From the NCBI GenBank assembly GCA_016462245.1, contig JAEMTR010000018.1, positions 1-14,371 of the forward strand: a stretch of DNA of 14,371 nucleotides, in the 5' to 3' direction. Numbering within the stretch: the stretch's first letter is position 1; every line of letters starts with the position of its first letter. Of the stretch, positions 5,923 to 13,596 are shown one piece after another. Source of the DNA: Solirubrobacteraceae bacterium. Its GTDB lineage: Bacteria > Actinomycetota > Thermoleophilia > Solirubrobacterales > Solirubrobacteraceae. Under the pieces are notes generated by a model, which was not told the origin of the DNA, did not search any database, and worked only from the letters and a program-made list of their open reading frames with translations. A program made the translations under genes and the position numbers.

Positions 5923-7461
5923 TTAGCTAAGACCGAGGCCGCGGGCGGCGCTGGCGACAAGATTGAAAACCGGCTGAGGAATGATGCCAAAGACGATCAC
6001 AGCGGCTGCGAGAACTACGCCGACCAGCGTCAGCTCCCAGCCAGCGCGGCCGCTCGCGGCCTCGGCCTCGGCGGCGCCACCGGCGAGCACCGGCACGCCG
6101 CTGGCAGCGTCGGTTCCGGGCTGCGTTTCGCCGCGCCAGATCGTCGCCACGACCGGCAGGTAGTAGGCCATCGAGATCACCGAGAGAACCACCAGCACGG
6201 CGGCCAGCCAGGCATAATCGGCCGCGGCAGCAGCTTCAACGAGGCGCAACTTGCCGATGAAGCCGGCCGTTGCGGGGATGCCGGCGAGGCTCAACATTGA
6301 GATTGTCATCACTACCGCCAGCGCCGGCCGCTCAGTGCCAAGCCCGCGCAGCGCCGCGATATTGTCGCCCTCTGCCGTCTCGCGCTCACGCGCGATCACG
6401 ACCGTGAAGGCGGCAAGGTTGCCGAGGCTGTAAAGCACGAGATAGGCGCAGATTGCCTGCACGCCAAGGTCGGTTATCAGCACGAAACCGACGAGGATGT
6501 AGCCAGCCTGCGCAATCGATGAGTAGGCCAGCATCCGCTTCATCGACGGCTGACGCAGCGCGCCGACGTTGCCGACAACCATCGTAATCAGCGCAATCGC
6601 AATCCAGATCGGCTGCCACGCCTCGGCCGCCGGGCGCACGGCAACGTCGAAGAGGCGGATGATCGCGCCGAAGGCAGCGGCCTTCGTCGCAACCGACATG
6701 AAGGCCGTGACAGGCGTTGGCGCGCCCTCGTAAACGTCAGGCGTCCATTGATGGAAGGGAGCCAGCGAGGCCTTGAAAGCAAAGCCAACTGTGCACATCG
6801 CCACGCCGGTCAGGAATAGCGGATCGGTTGCCAGATTGCTGGCCTCGATTGCGGCCGCGATCTCGCTATAGCCGGTCTGGCCGGTGGCGCCGTAGAGCAG
6901 CGCGAACCCGTAAAGAACGGTCGCCGATCCGACCGAACCGATGATCAAATACTTCAGGCCCGCCTCCAGCGAGCGCTCCTCGCGCACGCGCGCAGCGCAG
7001 AGGATGTAGAGCGGCAGCGAGAGCAGCTCGAGGCCAACGAAGGTCGTGACGAGGTCACGCGAGGCGATCAGCACAAACATCCCTGCCGCGCCCAGCAGCA
7101 TCAGTGAGAAGAACTCACCGTGAGCAATATCTTCGGCTGCCTGATCGCGCCAAGCCAGCAGCGTTGCGACAACTCCACCGCCGCAGATCACGAGCATCAG
7201 GATCAGCGTCAGCGGGTCAAGCTGCAGCGCACCTTCGATTAGCACGATGCTCTGGCCCCAAAGTGAGATCACGCAGCCGATCGTGGCGCCGAAGGTCGCA
7301 AGCGCGATCAGCGGCACGATCTGAGTGCGGATTGTGCGCGGGCCGGCGAGGCCAACAATCAGCGCGAGGATTGCGCCGCCGAGCAGCGCCAGTAGCGGCG
7401 AGAGCCCAGCCCAGTCGATCACGGGCGCAGCCGGGACTGCGGCCGCCAGAGAGAAGCTCAT
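5923..7461 (-). CDS. nuoN: NADH-quinone oxidoreductase subunit N
   Basis: A 512-residue antiporter-like membrane subunit of complex I, proximal to NuoA/J/K in the membrane arm, with about 14 transmembrane helices. The functional residues look canonical. They are the TM5 glutamate Glu145 in FVGLELLSLPLYIL; Lys230 in FAFKASLAPFHQW, followed by TPDVYEGAPTPV; Lys260 in SVATKAAAF; Lys308 in SMKRMLAYSSIAQAGY; and Lys404 in AGFIGKLRLVEA. Length is slightly above the E. coli subunit (about 485), with an Ala/Gly-rich loop near 445-472. Its ATG overlaps the nuoM stop (ATGA), so translation is probably coupled. It is the last gene of the operon, and a GC-rich inverted repeat follows it. Confidence 0.97.
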   Translation of the reverse strand: MSFSLAAAVPAAPVIDWAGLSPLLALLGGAILALIVGLAGPRTIRTQIVPLIALATFGATIGCVISLWGQSIVLIEGALQLDPLTLILMLVICGGGVVATLLAWRDQAAEDIAHGEFFSLMLLGAAGMFVLIASRDLVTTFVGLELLSLPLYILCAARVREERSLEAGLKYLIIGSVGSATVLYGFALLYGATGQTGYSEIAAAIEASNLATDPLFLTGVAMCTVGFAFKASLAPFHQWTPDVYEGAPTPVTAFMSVATKAAAFGAIIRLFDVAVRPAAEAWQPIWIAIALITMVVGNVGALRQPSMKRMLAYSSIAQAGYILVGFVLITDLGVQAICAYLVLYSLGNLAAFTVVIARERETAEGDNIAALRGLGTERPALAVVMTISMLSLAGIPATAGFIGKLRLVEAAAAADYAWLAAVLVVLSVISMAYYLPVVATIWRGETQPGTDAASGVPVLAGGAAEAEAASGRAGWELTLVGVVLAAAVIVFGIIPQPVFNLVASAARGLGLS

Positions 7462-8978
7462 GGCGTCGGTCCGCCCGTGGTTGCGTTCGTGTCGGAGCCG
7501 GAAGACTGCACCTGCTGCGCGGCGCTGATCGCCTTACTGGTGCCGTCCTGCGCTGGCTTGAGCGCAAACTGTGGGTAGAGCGCGAGCGCGATAACGACCA
7601 GCATCAGCGGCACGACTACCAGTCCCTCGCGCGGCGTCAGCTCAAACGAGCTGACCTTCGCTCCGACGCGGTGGTGCATCGCGCTGATGTAGAACCGCAG
7701 CGCGTAGAAGGCGGCCAGCGCCACGCCGATAGCCGCGATGAAGGCGAAGGTCATCTTGCTTTCGAACGTTCCGAGCAGAATCATGAACTCAGCGACGAAG
7801 TTGGCGGTTCCCGGCATTGCCAGCAGCGCGAAGCTGAAGACGAGGAAGACGGCGGCAAATGCCGGGGCACCCTTCGCGATCCCACCCATCTCAGAGAGCT
7901 TCTCGCTGCCGCCTGCGCGCCGCGACAGCATCGCGACAACGAAGATCAAGGCCCCGGCGACGATCGCGTGGTTGGTTGCCTGCAGCAGCGCGCCGTCGGC
8001 GCCGCGCCCGTCGAAGGCGAAGATTCCAAGCACGATGAAGCCGAGCTGGGCAATCGATGAATAGCCAAGCACTAGCCGCGCGCTGTCGATCGTGAAGGCC
8101 ATCGCTGATCCGTAAAGGATCGAGGCGACGGCGACGATCATGATCAGCTCTTGGTACTCGACCGCGGCGTCGGGGAAGAGCGGCAGCGCGATCTGCAGGA
8201 AGCCGTAGGCGGCAACCTTGCTGAGGATCGCCGTGAATACTGCCAGCACGCCGATCGGCATGTTCGAATAACCATCGGGCATCCAGCCGTGGAACGGGAA
8301 CGACGGCATCTTGATCAGGAATGCGAGCGCGAAGGCGAGGAAGATCCAGCCCTGCGCTGTGCTGCCAAGCGGCGTCTTAGCGAGCTCCGCCAGCAGGAAG
8401 CTCGGCTCGCCGCCGTTGGCTGCCATCACGCCGGTCGTGACCGCGCCGACCAGCATTAGCAGCGAGCCGACGAGCGTGTACATGAAGAGCTTCAGCACCG
8501 CACGGGTGCGATCCGGCCCGCCCCAGATCACGATCAAGAAGTAGAACGGCACCAGCATCAGGTCGAAGAAGACGACGAACAGAATCAGGTCCTGAGCGAA
8601 GAATGCGCCCATAACGGCGGTCTGAGCGAGCCCCATCAGCAGCGCGTAGATGCCCGGCTTGCCGTGGTCGGGCTCGTCAACGAGCGTCCACAGCGCCGAG
8701 GCAGTGAAGATAACCGCCGTCGTTGCCAGCAAGACAAGGTTGAGGCCGCTGACGCCGAGCGCGTAGTGGATCCCGAGCGAGCGAATCCAGACGACGTCGG
8801 TTACGTACTGCAGCCCGCCGGCGGCGCGGTCGTAGTCAACCAGCAGCGTGATTGCGTAGGCGAGTACGAGCAGCGAACCGAGCAGTGAGATCCAGCGCGC
8901 CAGGCGACCAGGAAGTAGCAATGCGAGCAGCCCCGCAGCGGCAGGGAGCCAAAGGATGATCGAGAGGTGGATCGTCAC
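7458..8978 (-). CDS. nuoM: NADH-quinone oxidoreductase subunit M (divergent)
   Basis: A 506-residue antiporter-like proton-channel subunit of the complex I membrane arm, of normal length. Conserved features are Lys223 in AFLIKMPSFPFHGW, Lys254 in AILSKVAAYGFLQ, His337 in QATNHAIVAG and Glu397 in GTANFVAEFMILLG. Three places differ from the family. The TM5 glutamate is Asp139 (VFFDLMLVPFYFL). The PDAH-x-x-APT-x-SV-x-LAG signature reads PDGYSNMPIGVLAVFTA (234-250). The T-D-I-K-R turn before AYSS reads IDSARLVLGYSS (297-308). The C-terminal tail (480-506) is polar. The GTG start overlaps the nuoL stop (GTGA), and its own TGA overlaps the nuoN ATG. Synteny makes the identity secure despite the divergence. 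Confidence 0.96.
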   Translation of the reverse strand: MTIHLSIILWLPAAAGLLALLLPGRLARWISLLGSLLVLAYAITLLVDYDRAAGGLQYVTDVVWIRSLGIHYALGVSGLNLVLLATTAVIFTASALWTLVDEPDHGKPGIYALLMGLAQTAVMGAFFAQDLILFVVFFDLMLVPFYFLIVIWGGPDRTRAVLKLFMYTLVGSLLMLVGAVTTGVMAANGGEPSFLLAELAKTPLGSTAQGWIFLAFALAFLIKMPSFPFHGWMPDGYSNMPIGVLAVFTAILSKVAAYGFLQIALPLFPDAAVEYQELIMIVAVASILYGSAMAFTIDSARLVLGYSSIAQLGFIVLGIFAFDGRGADGALLQATNHAIVAGALIFVVAMLSRRAGGSEKLSEMGGIAKGAPAFAAVFLVFSFALLAMPGTANFVAEFMILLGTFESKMTFAFIAAIGVALAAFYALRFYISAMHHRVGAKVSSFELTPREGLVVVPLMLVVIALALYPQFALKPAQDGTSKAISAAQQVQSSGSDTNATTGGPTP

Positions 8979-11017
8979 AGTCCACGCACCAAGAAGTAGA
9001 GCAGGACGACTGAAAGCCCACCGATCACGAGCGCCGCGTAGGCACGGATAAGGCCGGTTTGGAGCGCCCGAACGGCCGCCGAACCGGCCTTAACGAGGCC
9101 CGACGTGCCGCCGATCAGCGCGCCGTTGATGACAACCCGCTCGAAGCTGTCCTGTGCCCACTGACCGATCCAAACAACAGGCCGCACAACGAAGATCGAG
9201 TAGAACTGGTCGAAGTACCACTTGTTGATGAAGAGCTTGTGGAGCCACGGAAGGCGGGCCTGAATCGCGGCCGAGGTGCCTGGCTTGCGGACCCAGATCC
9301 AGTAGGCGCAGGCAAGGCTGACGATCGCGATCACCGACGAGAGGGCCAGGCCGAAAGCCTCGAGGCCGGAGTTATCAGGCTCGTAGTCGACGATCGTGTT
9401 GGCGAAGGTCGGCTCGAGGAAGCTGCTCAGCACATTCGTAACCCCAAACGGAAGCTGGATCACTCCTGCGATGACGGCAAGGATCGCGAGCGGGATCATC
9501 GCGTAGCGCATCTGCCAGGTCGTCTCGGCGTACTTGTGCTCCTTGCCGGGGAAGCCAACCTCGGAATCCTCGACCTCCTGCGTTGACGGGTCGTCCTCAT
9601 CGCCGGTGTGCGGGTTGGTGTGCTCGGCCGGGTGGTAGGCGTGGCCGGTCTCGATCACTACCTGAGCTTCCTTGCAGGGCTCGCCCCAGAAGGCGCGGTA
9701 AATCATCCGCCAGGTGTAGAAGACGGTGAAGGCAGCGCCGATGTAACCGGCGACGTAGAGACCCCAGTACCAGCCGCCACGCGCGCCCACTTCAAACAGC
9801 AGCGTGTCCTTCGAGAAGAAGCCGGAGAAGAGTGGGAAGGCCGAGAGCGCGAAGCCGCCGGCAAGGAAGCAGCCGAACGTGAACGGCAAGGCTTTGCGGA
9901 AGCCGCTCATGTTGTTGAGCGACTGGTTGCCGCCCATCGCCGAGATCACCGAGCCGGCGGCCATGAACAGCAGCGCCTTGAAGAAGGCGTGGGTCATCAT
10001 GTGGAAGAAGCCGCCGACGTAGGCGGCGGCGCTGACGCCCATGATCATGTAACCGATCTGCGACATCGTCGAGTAGGCGATCACGCGCTTGAGGTCGGTC
10101 ATCACAAGGCCGATGCTGCCGGCGATCAGCAGCGTCAAAGCGCCGACGATCGCGCCGACCGCGGCCGCTGTTGGAGCCCACTCGAAGAGCACGTGGAGGC
10201 GACCGATCAGATAGACGCCTGCGGTGACCATTGTGGCGGCGTGGATCAGCGAGCTGACCGGTGTTGGGCCTTCCATCGCGTCGGGGAGCCAAGTTTGGAA
10301 CGGAATCTGCGCCGACTTGGCGAAGGCGCCGACGAGGATCAGAAGCATCGCGATCACCAGCTCCGGCGCATCCTTCTCGAAGGCTGTGTGGGCGCCGGAG
10401 AAGAGCTGGCCGTAGTCGAGCACGCCCATCGTCTTGAAGAGGAAGAGCGTGCCGAGTACGAGGCCGATATCGCCGACGACGTTGATCACGAAGGCCTTGA
10501 TGCCGGCCGCCGTGGCAGTGTCGCGGCGGTACCAGTAGGAGACCAGCATGTAGGAGGCGGCGCCGACGAAGGCCCAGCCAATGATCAGCAGCACCATGTT
10601 GCCGGCCAGCACCAACAGCAACATCGAGAAGACGAAGAAGTTGAGGTACGAGAAGTAGCGAACGTAACCAGCGTCGGTCTGCATGTAGCCAGCCGAGTAG
10701 AGGTGGATCAGCGTCGAGACGCCGGTCACGACGAGGATCATGAAGGTCGAGAGCGGATCGACGTAAAGGCCGAGCTGAACTTTTACGCCGTCAACGTTGA
10801 CGAGATCCCAAAGCGCAGTGGTTTCGACGCGCGCATCGTGGGGCAGCGCCTGCAGCTTGATTAGCGTCAGCACGGCGAAGACGAAGGCCAGCGCGATCGC
10901 CAGCGTGCCGATCGTGCCGGCAGCGCGCGGCGAGAGCTTCTTGCCGAGCAGCGCGATCGTCAACATTCCCGCCAACGGGCAGGCCAGTACCAACCATGGC
11001 GTCACGGAGATGCTCAC
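8975..11017 (-). CDS. nuoL: NADH-quinone oxidoreductase subunit L (TM5 glutamate replaced by Ala)
   Basis: A 680-residue distal antiporter-like subunit of complex I, with the extra C-terminal lateral-helix region that spans the membrane arm. Conserved features are Asp183 (VVGDIGL), Lys234 in AKSAQIPFQTWLPDAM, then EGPTPVSSLIHAATMVTAG (249-267), Lys310 in TDLKRVIAYSTMSQIGYM, His339/His343/Lys347 in FFHMMTHAFFKALLF and Lys403-Asp404 in GFFSKDTLLF. At the TM5 carboxylate (Glu144 in E. coli, W-E-G-V-G-x-x-SY) the sequence is WAFVGAASYM (148-157), with Ala149 and no nearby acid to replace it. A His- and acid-rich loop (about 456-500) lies between late helices. The GTG start overlaps the nuoK stop. 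A GGAG at 11026-11029, 8 bases upstream, supports this start. Confidence 0.97.
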   Translation of the reverse strand: MSISVTPWLVLACPLAGMLTIALLGKKLSPRAAGTIGTLAIALAFVFAVLTLIKLQALPHDARVETTALWDLVNVDGVKVQLGLYVDPLSTFMILVVTGVSTLIHLYSAGYMQTDAGYVRYFSYLNFFVFSMLLLVLAGNMVLLIIGWAFVGAASYMLVSYWYRRDTATAAGIKAFVINVVGDIGLVLGTLFLFKTMGVLDYGQLFSGAHTAFEKDAPELVIAMLLILVGAFAKSAQIPFQTWLPDAMEGPTPVSSLIHAATMVTAGVYLIGRLHVLFEWAPTAAAVGAIVGALTLLIAGSIGLVMTDLKRVIAYSTMSQIGYMIMGVSAAAYVGGFFHMMTHAFFKALLFMAAGSVISAMGGNQSLNNMSGFRKALPFTFGCFLAGGFALSAFPLFSGFFSKDTLLFEVGARGGWYWGLYVAGYIGAAFTVFYTWRMIYRAFWGEPCKEAQVVIETGHAYHPAEHTNPHTGDEDDPSTQEVEDSEVGFPGKEHKYAETTWQMRYAMIPLAILAVIAGVIQLPFGVTNVLSSFLEPTFANTIVDYEPDNSGLEAFGLALSSVIAIVSLACAYWIWVRKPGTSAAIQARLPWLHKLFINKWYFDQFYSIFVVRPVVWIGQWAQDSFERVVINGALIGGTSGLVKAGSAAVRALQTGLIRAYAALVIGGLSVVLLYFLVRGL

Positions 11018-11313
11018 CCGTGCAGCTCCGTCAGCTCGTCAACATCGACCGGCAAGCGGCGGCGGTAGAGCGCGACGATGATGCCCAGGCCGATAGCGAC
11101 CTCGCAGGCGGCGATCACCATCACGACGATCGCGAAGATCTCACCAGCGCCGGTGCCCCACATCCGCGAGAAGCCAATCAGCGCCAAGTTGCCGGCGTTC
11201 AGCATCAGCTCGAGGCAGAGCAGAACCACGAGCGGGTTGCGGCGAACCATCACGCCGGCAGCGCCTAGCGTGAAGATCATCGCCGAGACGAGTAGGTACC
11301 AGTTGACGCTCAT
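11014..11313 (-). CDS. nuoK: NADH-quinone oxidoreductase subunit K
   Basis: A 99-residue small membrane subunit (MrpC-like) of the complex I proton pathway, with three transmembrane helices. The two essential buried glutamates are present: Glu35 in LLCLELMLNAGNLAL (31-45) and Glu71 in VIAACEVAIGLGI, matching Glu36 and Glu72 of E. coli. The basic segment YRRR and a short acidic C-terminus are usual. The start is ATG, overlapping the nuoJ stop as ATGA. A Shine-Dalgarno-like GAGGA (11320-11324) lies 6 bases before it, inside the end of nuoJ. Length matches the family exactly. Confidence 0.97.
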   Translation of the reverse strand: MSVNWYLLVSAMIFTLGAAGVMVRRNPLVVLLCLELMLNAGNLALIGFSRMWGTGAGEIFAIVVMVIAACEVAIGLGIIVALYRRRLPVDVDELTELHG

Positions 11314-12005
11314 CGGTCGTCCTCAGCGGCCGCGCGCGCTGGCTGCTGCAGCTCGCGCCCTTCGAACTGCGGATCGGGCAGCGGAGTCGTGACTCCATAG
11401 CCGGATACGCCCTCGGCCATCGAACCGGTAGCGGCCGGGCTTGGCGTGTGAACGGCGCCATGGCGGGGTGAAAGGTTGCTCTCGTCTTCGGCGATGCCGC
11501 CGCGCCTGCCAGCCAGCGCAACGGCGCCGATCGCTGCTACCAGCAGCAGCATTGAAGCCAGCTCAAAGGCCAGCAGGTAATCGGTCAGCAGCAGCTCGCC
11601 AATCTCGGCCGGCGAGCCGTAAGTGGCCGAAAGCGTTGCGCCTTCGGTGCCAAGCGAGCTCAGCGCCGTGCCAAGAATCGCAATTGCTAGCTCGATAAAG
11701 ATCAGCGAAGCGAAGCCGATTGCCAGCGCTTTCTGGCGTGGGCTGGCGCTCCAAAGTTGATCCGGTTTGTCGCCGCCACCGACGTAGGCGACGACGAATA
11801 CGTAAAGCACCATCACGGCGCCGGCATAAACGACGATCTGCGCAACCGCGACGAACTGAGCTTCGAGCAGCAGGAAGAGCAAGGCCAATGAGATCAAGTG
11901 GACGACAAGCGAAAGAACGCAGTAAAACGGGTTGCGCAGCATGACGACGCCGGCCGCTCCGGCCAGCGCAAATCCAGCAAAGATGAAGAAGAAGAGGAAG
12001 GTCAT
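11310..12005 (-). CDS. nuoJ: NADH-quinone oxidoreductase subunit J
   Basis: A 231-residue membrane subunit of complex I (ND6-like) with five transmembrane segments, near residues 2-22, 27-48, 50-75, 92-115 and 143-165. The TM3 hallmark QIVVYAGAVMVLYVFVV (56-72), including the flexible conserved Tyr60 region, and FELASMLLLVAAIGAVALAG (147-166) identify it. After the last helix there is a soluble tail of about 65 residues rich in Pro, Ala, Ser and Glu, of no recognisable fold; actinobacterial NuoJ often carries such an extension. The gene starts at ATG 12 bases after nuoI. No strong Shine-Dalgarno sequence is visible, so it may depend on coupling. Its TGA overlaps the nuoK ATG. Confidence 0.96.
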   Translation of the reverse strand: MTFLFFFIFAGFALAGAAGVVMLRNPFYCVLSLVVHLISLALLFLLLEAQFVAVAQIVVYAGAVMVLYVFVVAYVGGGDKPDQLWSASPRQKALAIGFASLIFIELAIAILGTALSSLGTEGATLSATYGSPAEIGELLLTDYLLAFELASMLLLVAAIGAVALAGRRGGIAEDESNLSPRHGAVHTPSPAATGSMAEGVSGYGVTTPLPDPQFEGRELQQPARAAAEDDR

Positions 12006-12017
12006 CGTCGCTTACGG

Positions 12018-12554
12018 CTACTCACCTTCGGCCCTCAGCGGCGTGCGCTCTAGCGGCTCGGCCAGCAGCATTTCCTTCGTGAAGATCAAGTCCGAACGGT
12101 TGGCGTCGGAGAGCTCGTACTCATGGCCCATCGTGATCGCGTCGAACGGGCAGGCAATCTCGCAGTAACCGCAGAAGATGCAGCGCGAAAGGTTGATCTC
12201 ATAAACGGCGGCGTAACGCTCGCCGGCCGAGACGCGGTGCTCGGGCGTGTTCTCAGCGGCCACAACGCGGATGCAGTCGGACGGGCAGGCGGCCGCGCAG
12301 AGCGAACAGCCGACGCACTTCTCGAGGCCGCTGTCCTCAAAACGGTGGAGCTGATGGCGCCCGCGGAAGCGTGGGTAGACGGGGATCTTCTCTTCCGGGT
12401 ACTGAATCGTGTCAACGCCCATCCGCAGCTGACCGAAGGTCGTCTTGAGGCCGCGCAGCGTCTCGCCGAAGGCACGGTAAAGGCCTCCGGCGCCGCCCGC
12501 CTTCTGCGGTCCGCGGATTACTTCAATCACGTCTTTTTCTGGATCCCAGGCCAT
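12018..12554 (-). CDS. nuoI: NADH-quinone oxidoreductase subunit I (2x[4Fe-4S] ferredoxin-type)
   Basis: A 178-residue peripheral-arm subunit that carries clusters N6a and N6b, relaying electrons from NuoG towards N2 and quinone. Two typical cluster motifs are present: CVGCSLCAAACPSDC (Cys80, 83, 86, 90) and CIFCGYCEIACPFDA (Cys125, 128, 131, 135). The N-terminal helix (GETLRGLKTTFGQL) and YPEEKIPVYPRFRGRH (52-67) match the family's membrane-proximal region. I place the start at ATG 12554. It lies 9 bases after a strong AGGAGG and leaves a 13-base gap to nuoH. A longer reading from TTG 12581 would place the AGGAGG inside the gene and overlap nuoH. The length is in the normal 150-200 range. 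Confidence 0.97.
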   Translation of the reverse strand: MAWDPEKDVIEVIRGPQKAGGAGGLYRAFGETLRGLKTTFGQLRMGVDTIQYPEEKIPVYPRFRGRHQLHRFEDSGLEKCVGCSLCAAACPSDCIRVVAAENTPEHRVSAGERYAAVYEINLSRCIFCGYCEIACPFDAITMGHEYELSDANRSDLIFTKEMLLAEPLERTPLRAEGE

Positions 12555-12563
12555 TTTCAAACT

Positions 12564-12569
12564 CCTCCT
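12564..12569 (-). promoter_or_regulatory. Strong Shine-Dalgarno sequence that fixes the nuoI start
   Basis: AGGAGG on the minus strand, 9 bases before ATG 12554. It overlaps the end of the nuoH stop region (stop 12568-12570). It argues against the upstream TTG at 12581, which would sit before this site. It is the best ribosome binding site in the window. Confidence 0.85.
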
Positions 12570-13596
12570 AGGCGACCACAATGATCGCGGTTATTAGGGC
12601 ATTGAGCGTCGCCAGTGGCAGCAGAACCTTCCAGCCGAGCGACATCAGCTGGTCGTAACGAAGCCGAGGCAACGTCGCGCGAATCCAGATGAAGAAGGTG
12701 ACGAAAGCCAGCATCTTGCCGATCACAATGAAGGGGGCGACCCAGTTCGGCGGGTCGATCCCAAACGGCAGCAGCCAGCCACCGAGGAAGAGCGCCGTCG
12801 CAATTCCCGAGACGACGATCATGTTTAGGTATTCGGCGAAGAAGTAGAGCGTGAACTTGCTGCCACCGAACTCCGTGTTGTAGCCGCCGGTTAGCTCGGC
12901 GTCGGCTTCCATCAGGTCGAACGGCGGGCGGTTGGTCTCAGCGAAGCTGGCGACCATGAAGACGATGAAGCCGAAGAACTGCGGCACGATGTACCACATC
13001 CCCTGCTGCGCTTCGACGATCCCAGTAAGCGACATCGTCTGCGCCGTGATCACGACGCCGATCAGCGCCATCCCCTGCGGCACCTCGTAGCTGATCAGCT
13101 GCGCGGCGGCGCGCATCGAGCCAAGGAACGAGTACTTCGAACCGGAGGCCCAGCCACCGAGCATCACCGAATAGAAAGAGATTGCGCCGAAGGCGAATAC
13201 GTACAGCGGGCCGATGCTTACGTCAATTCCGTAAAGCCCAGTGGCGGTGCCGAAGATGTCAACTACAGGCCCGTAGGGAACCAGCGCTAGCGCGCCGAAG
13301 GCGGCCACGATAGAGAGCACCGGCGCAAGCTCGAAGAGCCAGCCGATCGCCGTCTTCGGGCGGAACGGCTCCTTACTGAGCAGCTTGATGATGTCGGCGA
13401 TCGGCGTCATCACGCCGTAGAGACCAACTCGGTTGGGGCCGTAGCGGTTCTGGAAGCGGCCAAGGATCTTGCGCTCCATCATCAGCACGACCGGCACCAA
13501 CTGCAATCCGATCAAAGCAAAAACGATGCTCTTGATGATCACCATCCACCAAGGCTCGATGTAACCGACGAGCGCGAAGGGAACGTCGATATTCAA
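12568..13596 (-). CDS. nuoH: NADH-quinone oxidoreductase subunit H
   Basis: A 342-residue membrane subunit (ND1-like) that joins the membrane and peripheral arms and forms much of the quinone chamber and E-channel, with about eight or nine transmembrane helices. The hallmarks are ERKILGRFQNRYGPNRVG (41-58), RAAAQLISYEVPQG (162-175), AETNRPPFDLMEADAEL (219-235) and NTEFGGSKF (240-248). In the third, the usual EAExEL is EADAEL, a conservative Glu-to-Asp change. The length is typical. The start is TTG 13596, whose TTGA overlaps the nuoG stop. A GAGGT lies 9 bases upstream, so this rare start is well supported, and the next in-frame ATG (Met18) would remove the amphipathic N-terminus. Confidence 0.96.
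   Translation of the reverse strand: MNIDVPFALVGYIEPWWMVIIKSIVFALIGLQLVPVVLMMERKILGRFQNRYGPNRVGLYGVMTPIADIIKLLSKEPFRPKTAIGWLFELAPVLSIVAAFGALALVPYGPVVDIFGTATGLYGIDVSIGPLYVFAFGAISFYSVMLGGWASGSKYSFLGSMRAAAQLISYEVPQGMALIGVVITAQTMSLTGIVEAQQGMWYIVPQFFGFIVFMVASFAETNRPPFDLMEADAELTGGYNTEFGGSKFTLYFFAEYLNMIVVSGIATALFLGGWLLPFGIDPPNWVAPFIVIGKMLAFVTFFIWIRATLPRLRYDQLMSLGWKVLLPLATLNALITAIIVVA

Noticed and set aside
7104..8060. Plus-strand open frame of about 318 codons across nuoN/nuoM
   Set aside because: The Arg/Ser/Ala-rich translation has no recognisable motif and overlaps two secure genes throughout; it is a GC-bias artefact.
9608..10864. Long open frame (about 418 codons) on the plus strand, antisense to nuoL
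   Set aside because: Its translation is rich in Arg, Glu, Asp, His and Gly with no domain, and it is the antisense shadow of a well-conserved nuoL in GC-rich DNA.
12555..12581. Upstream TTG start for nuoI
   Set aside because: The strong AGGAGG lies inside that extension, 9 bases before ATG 12554, and NuoI families begin near the shorter start.
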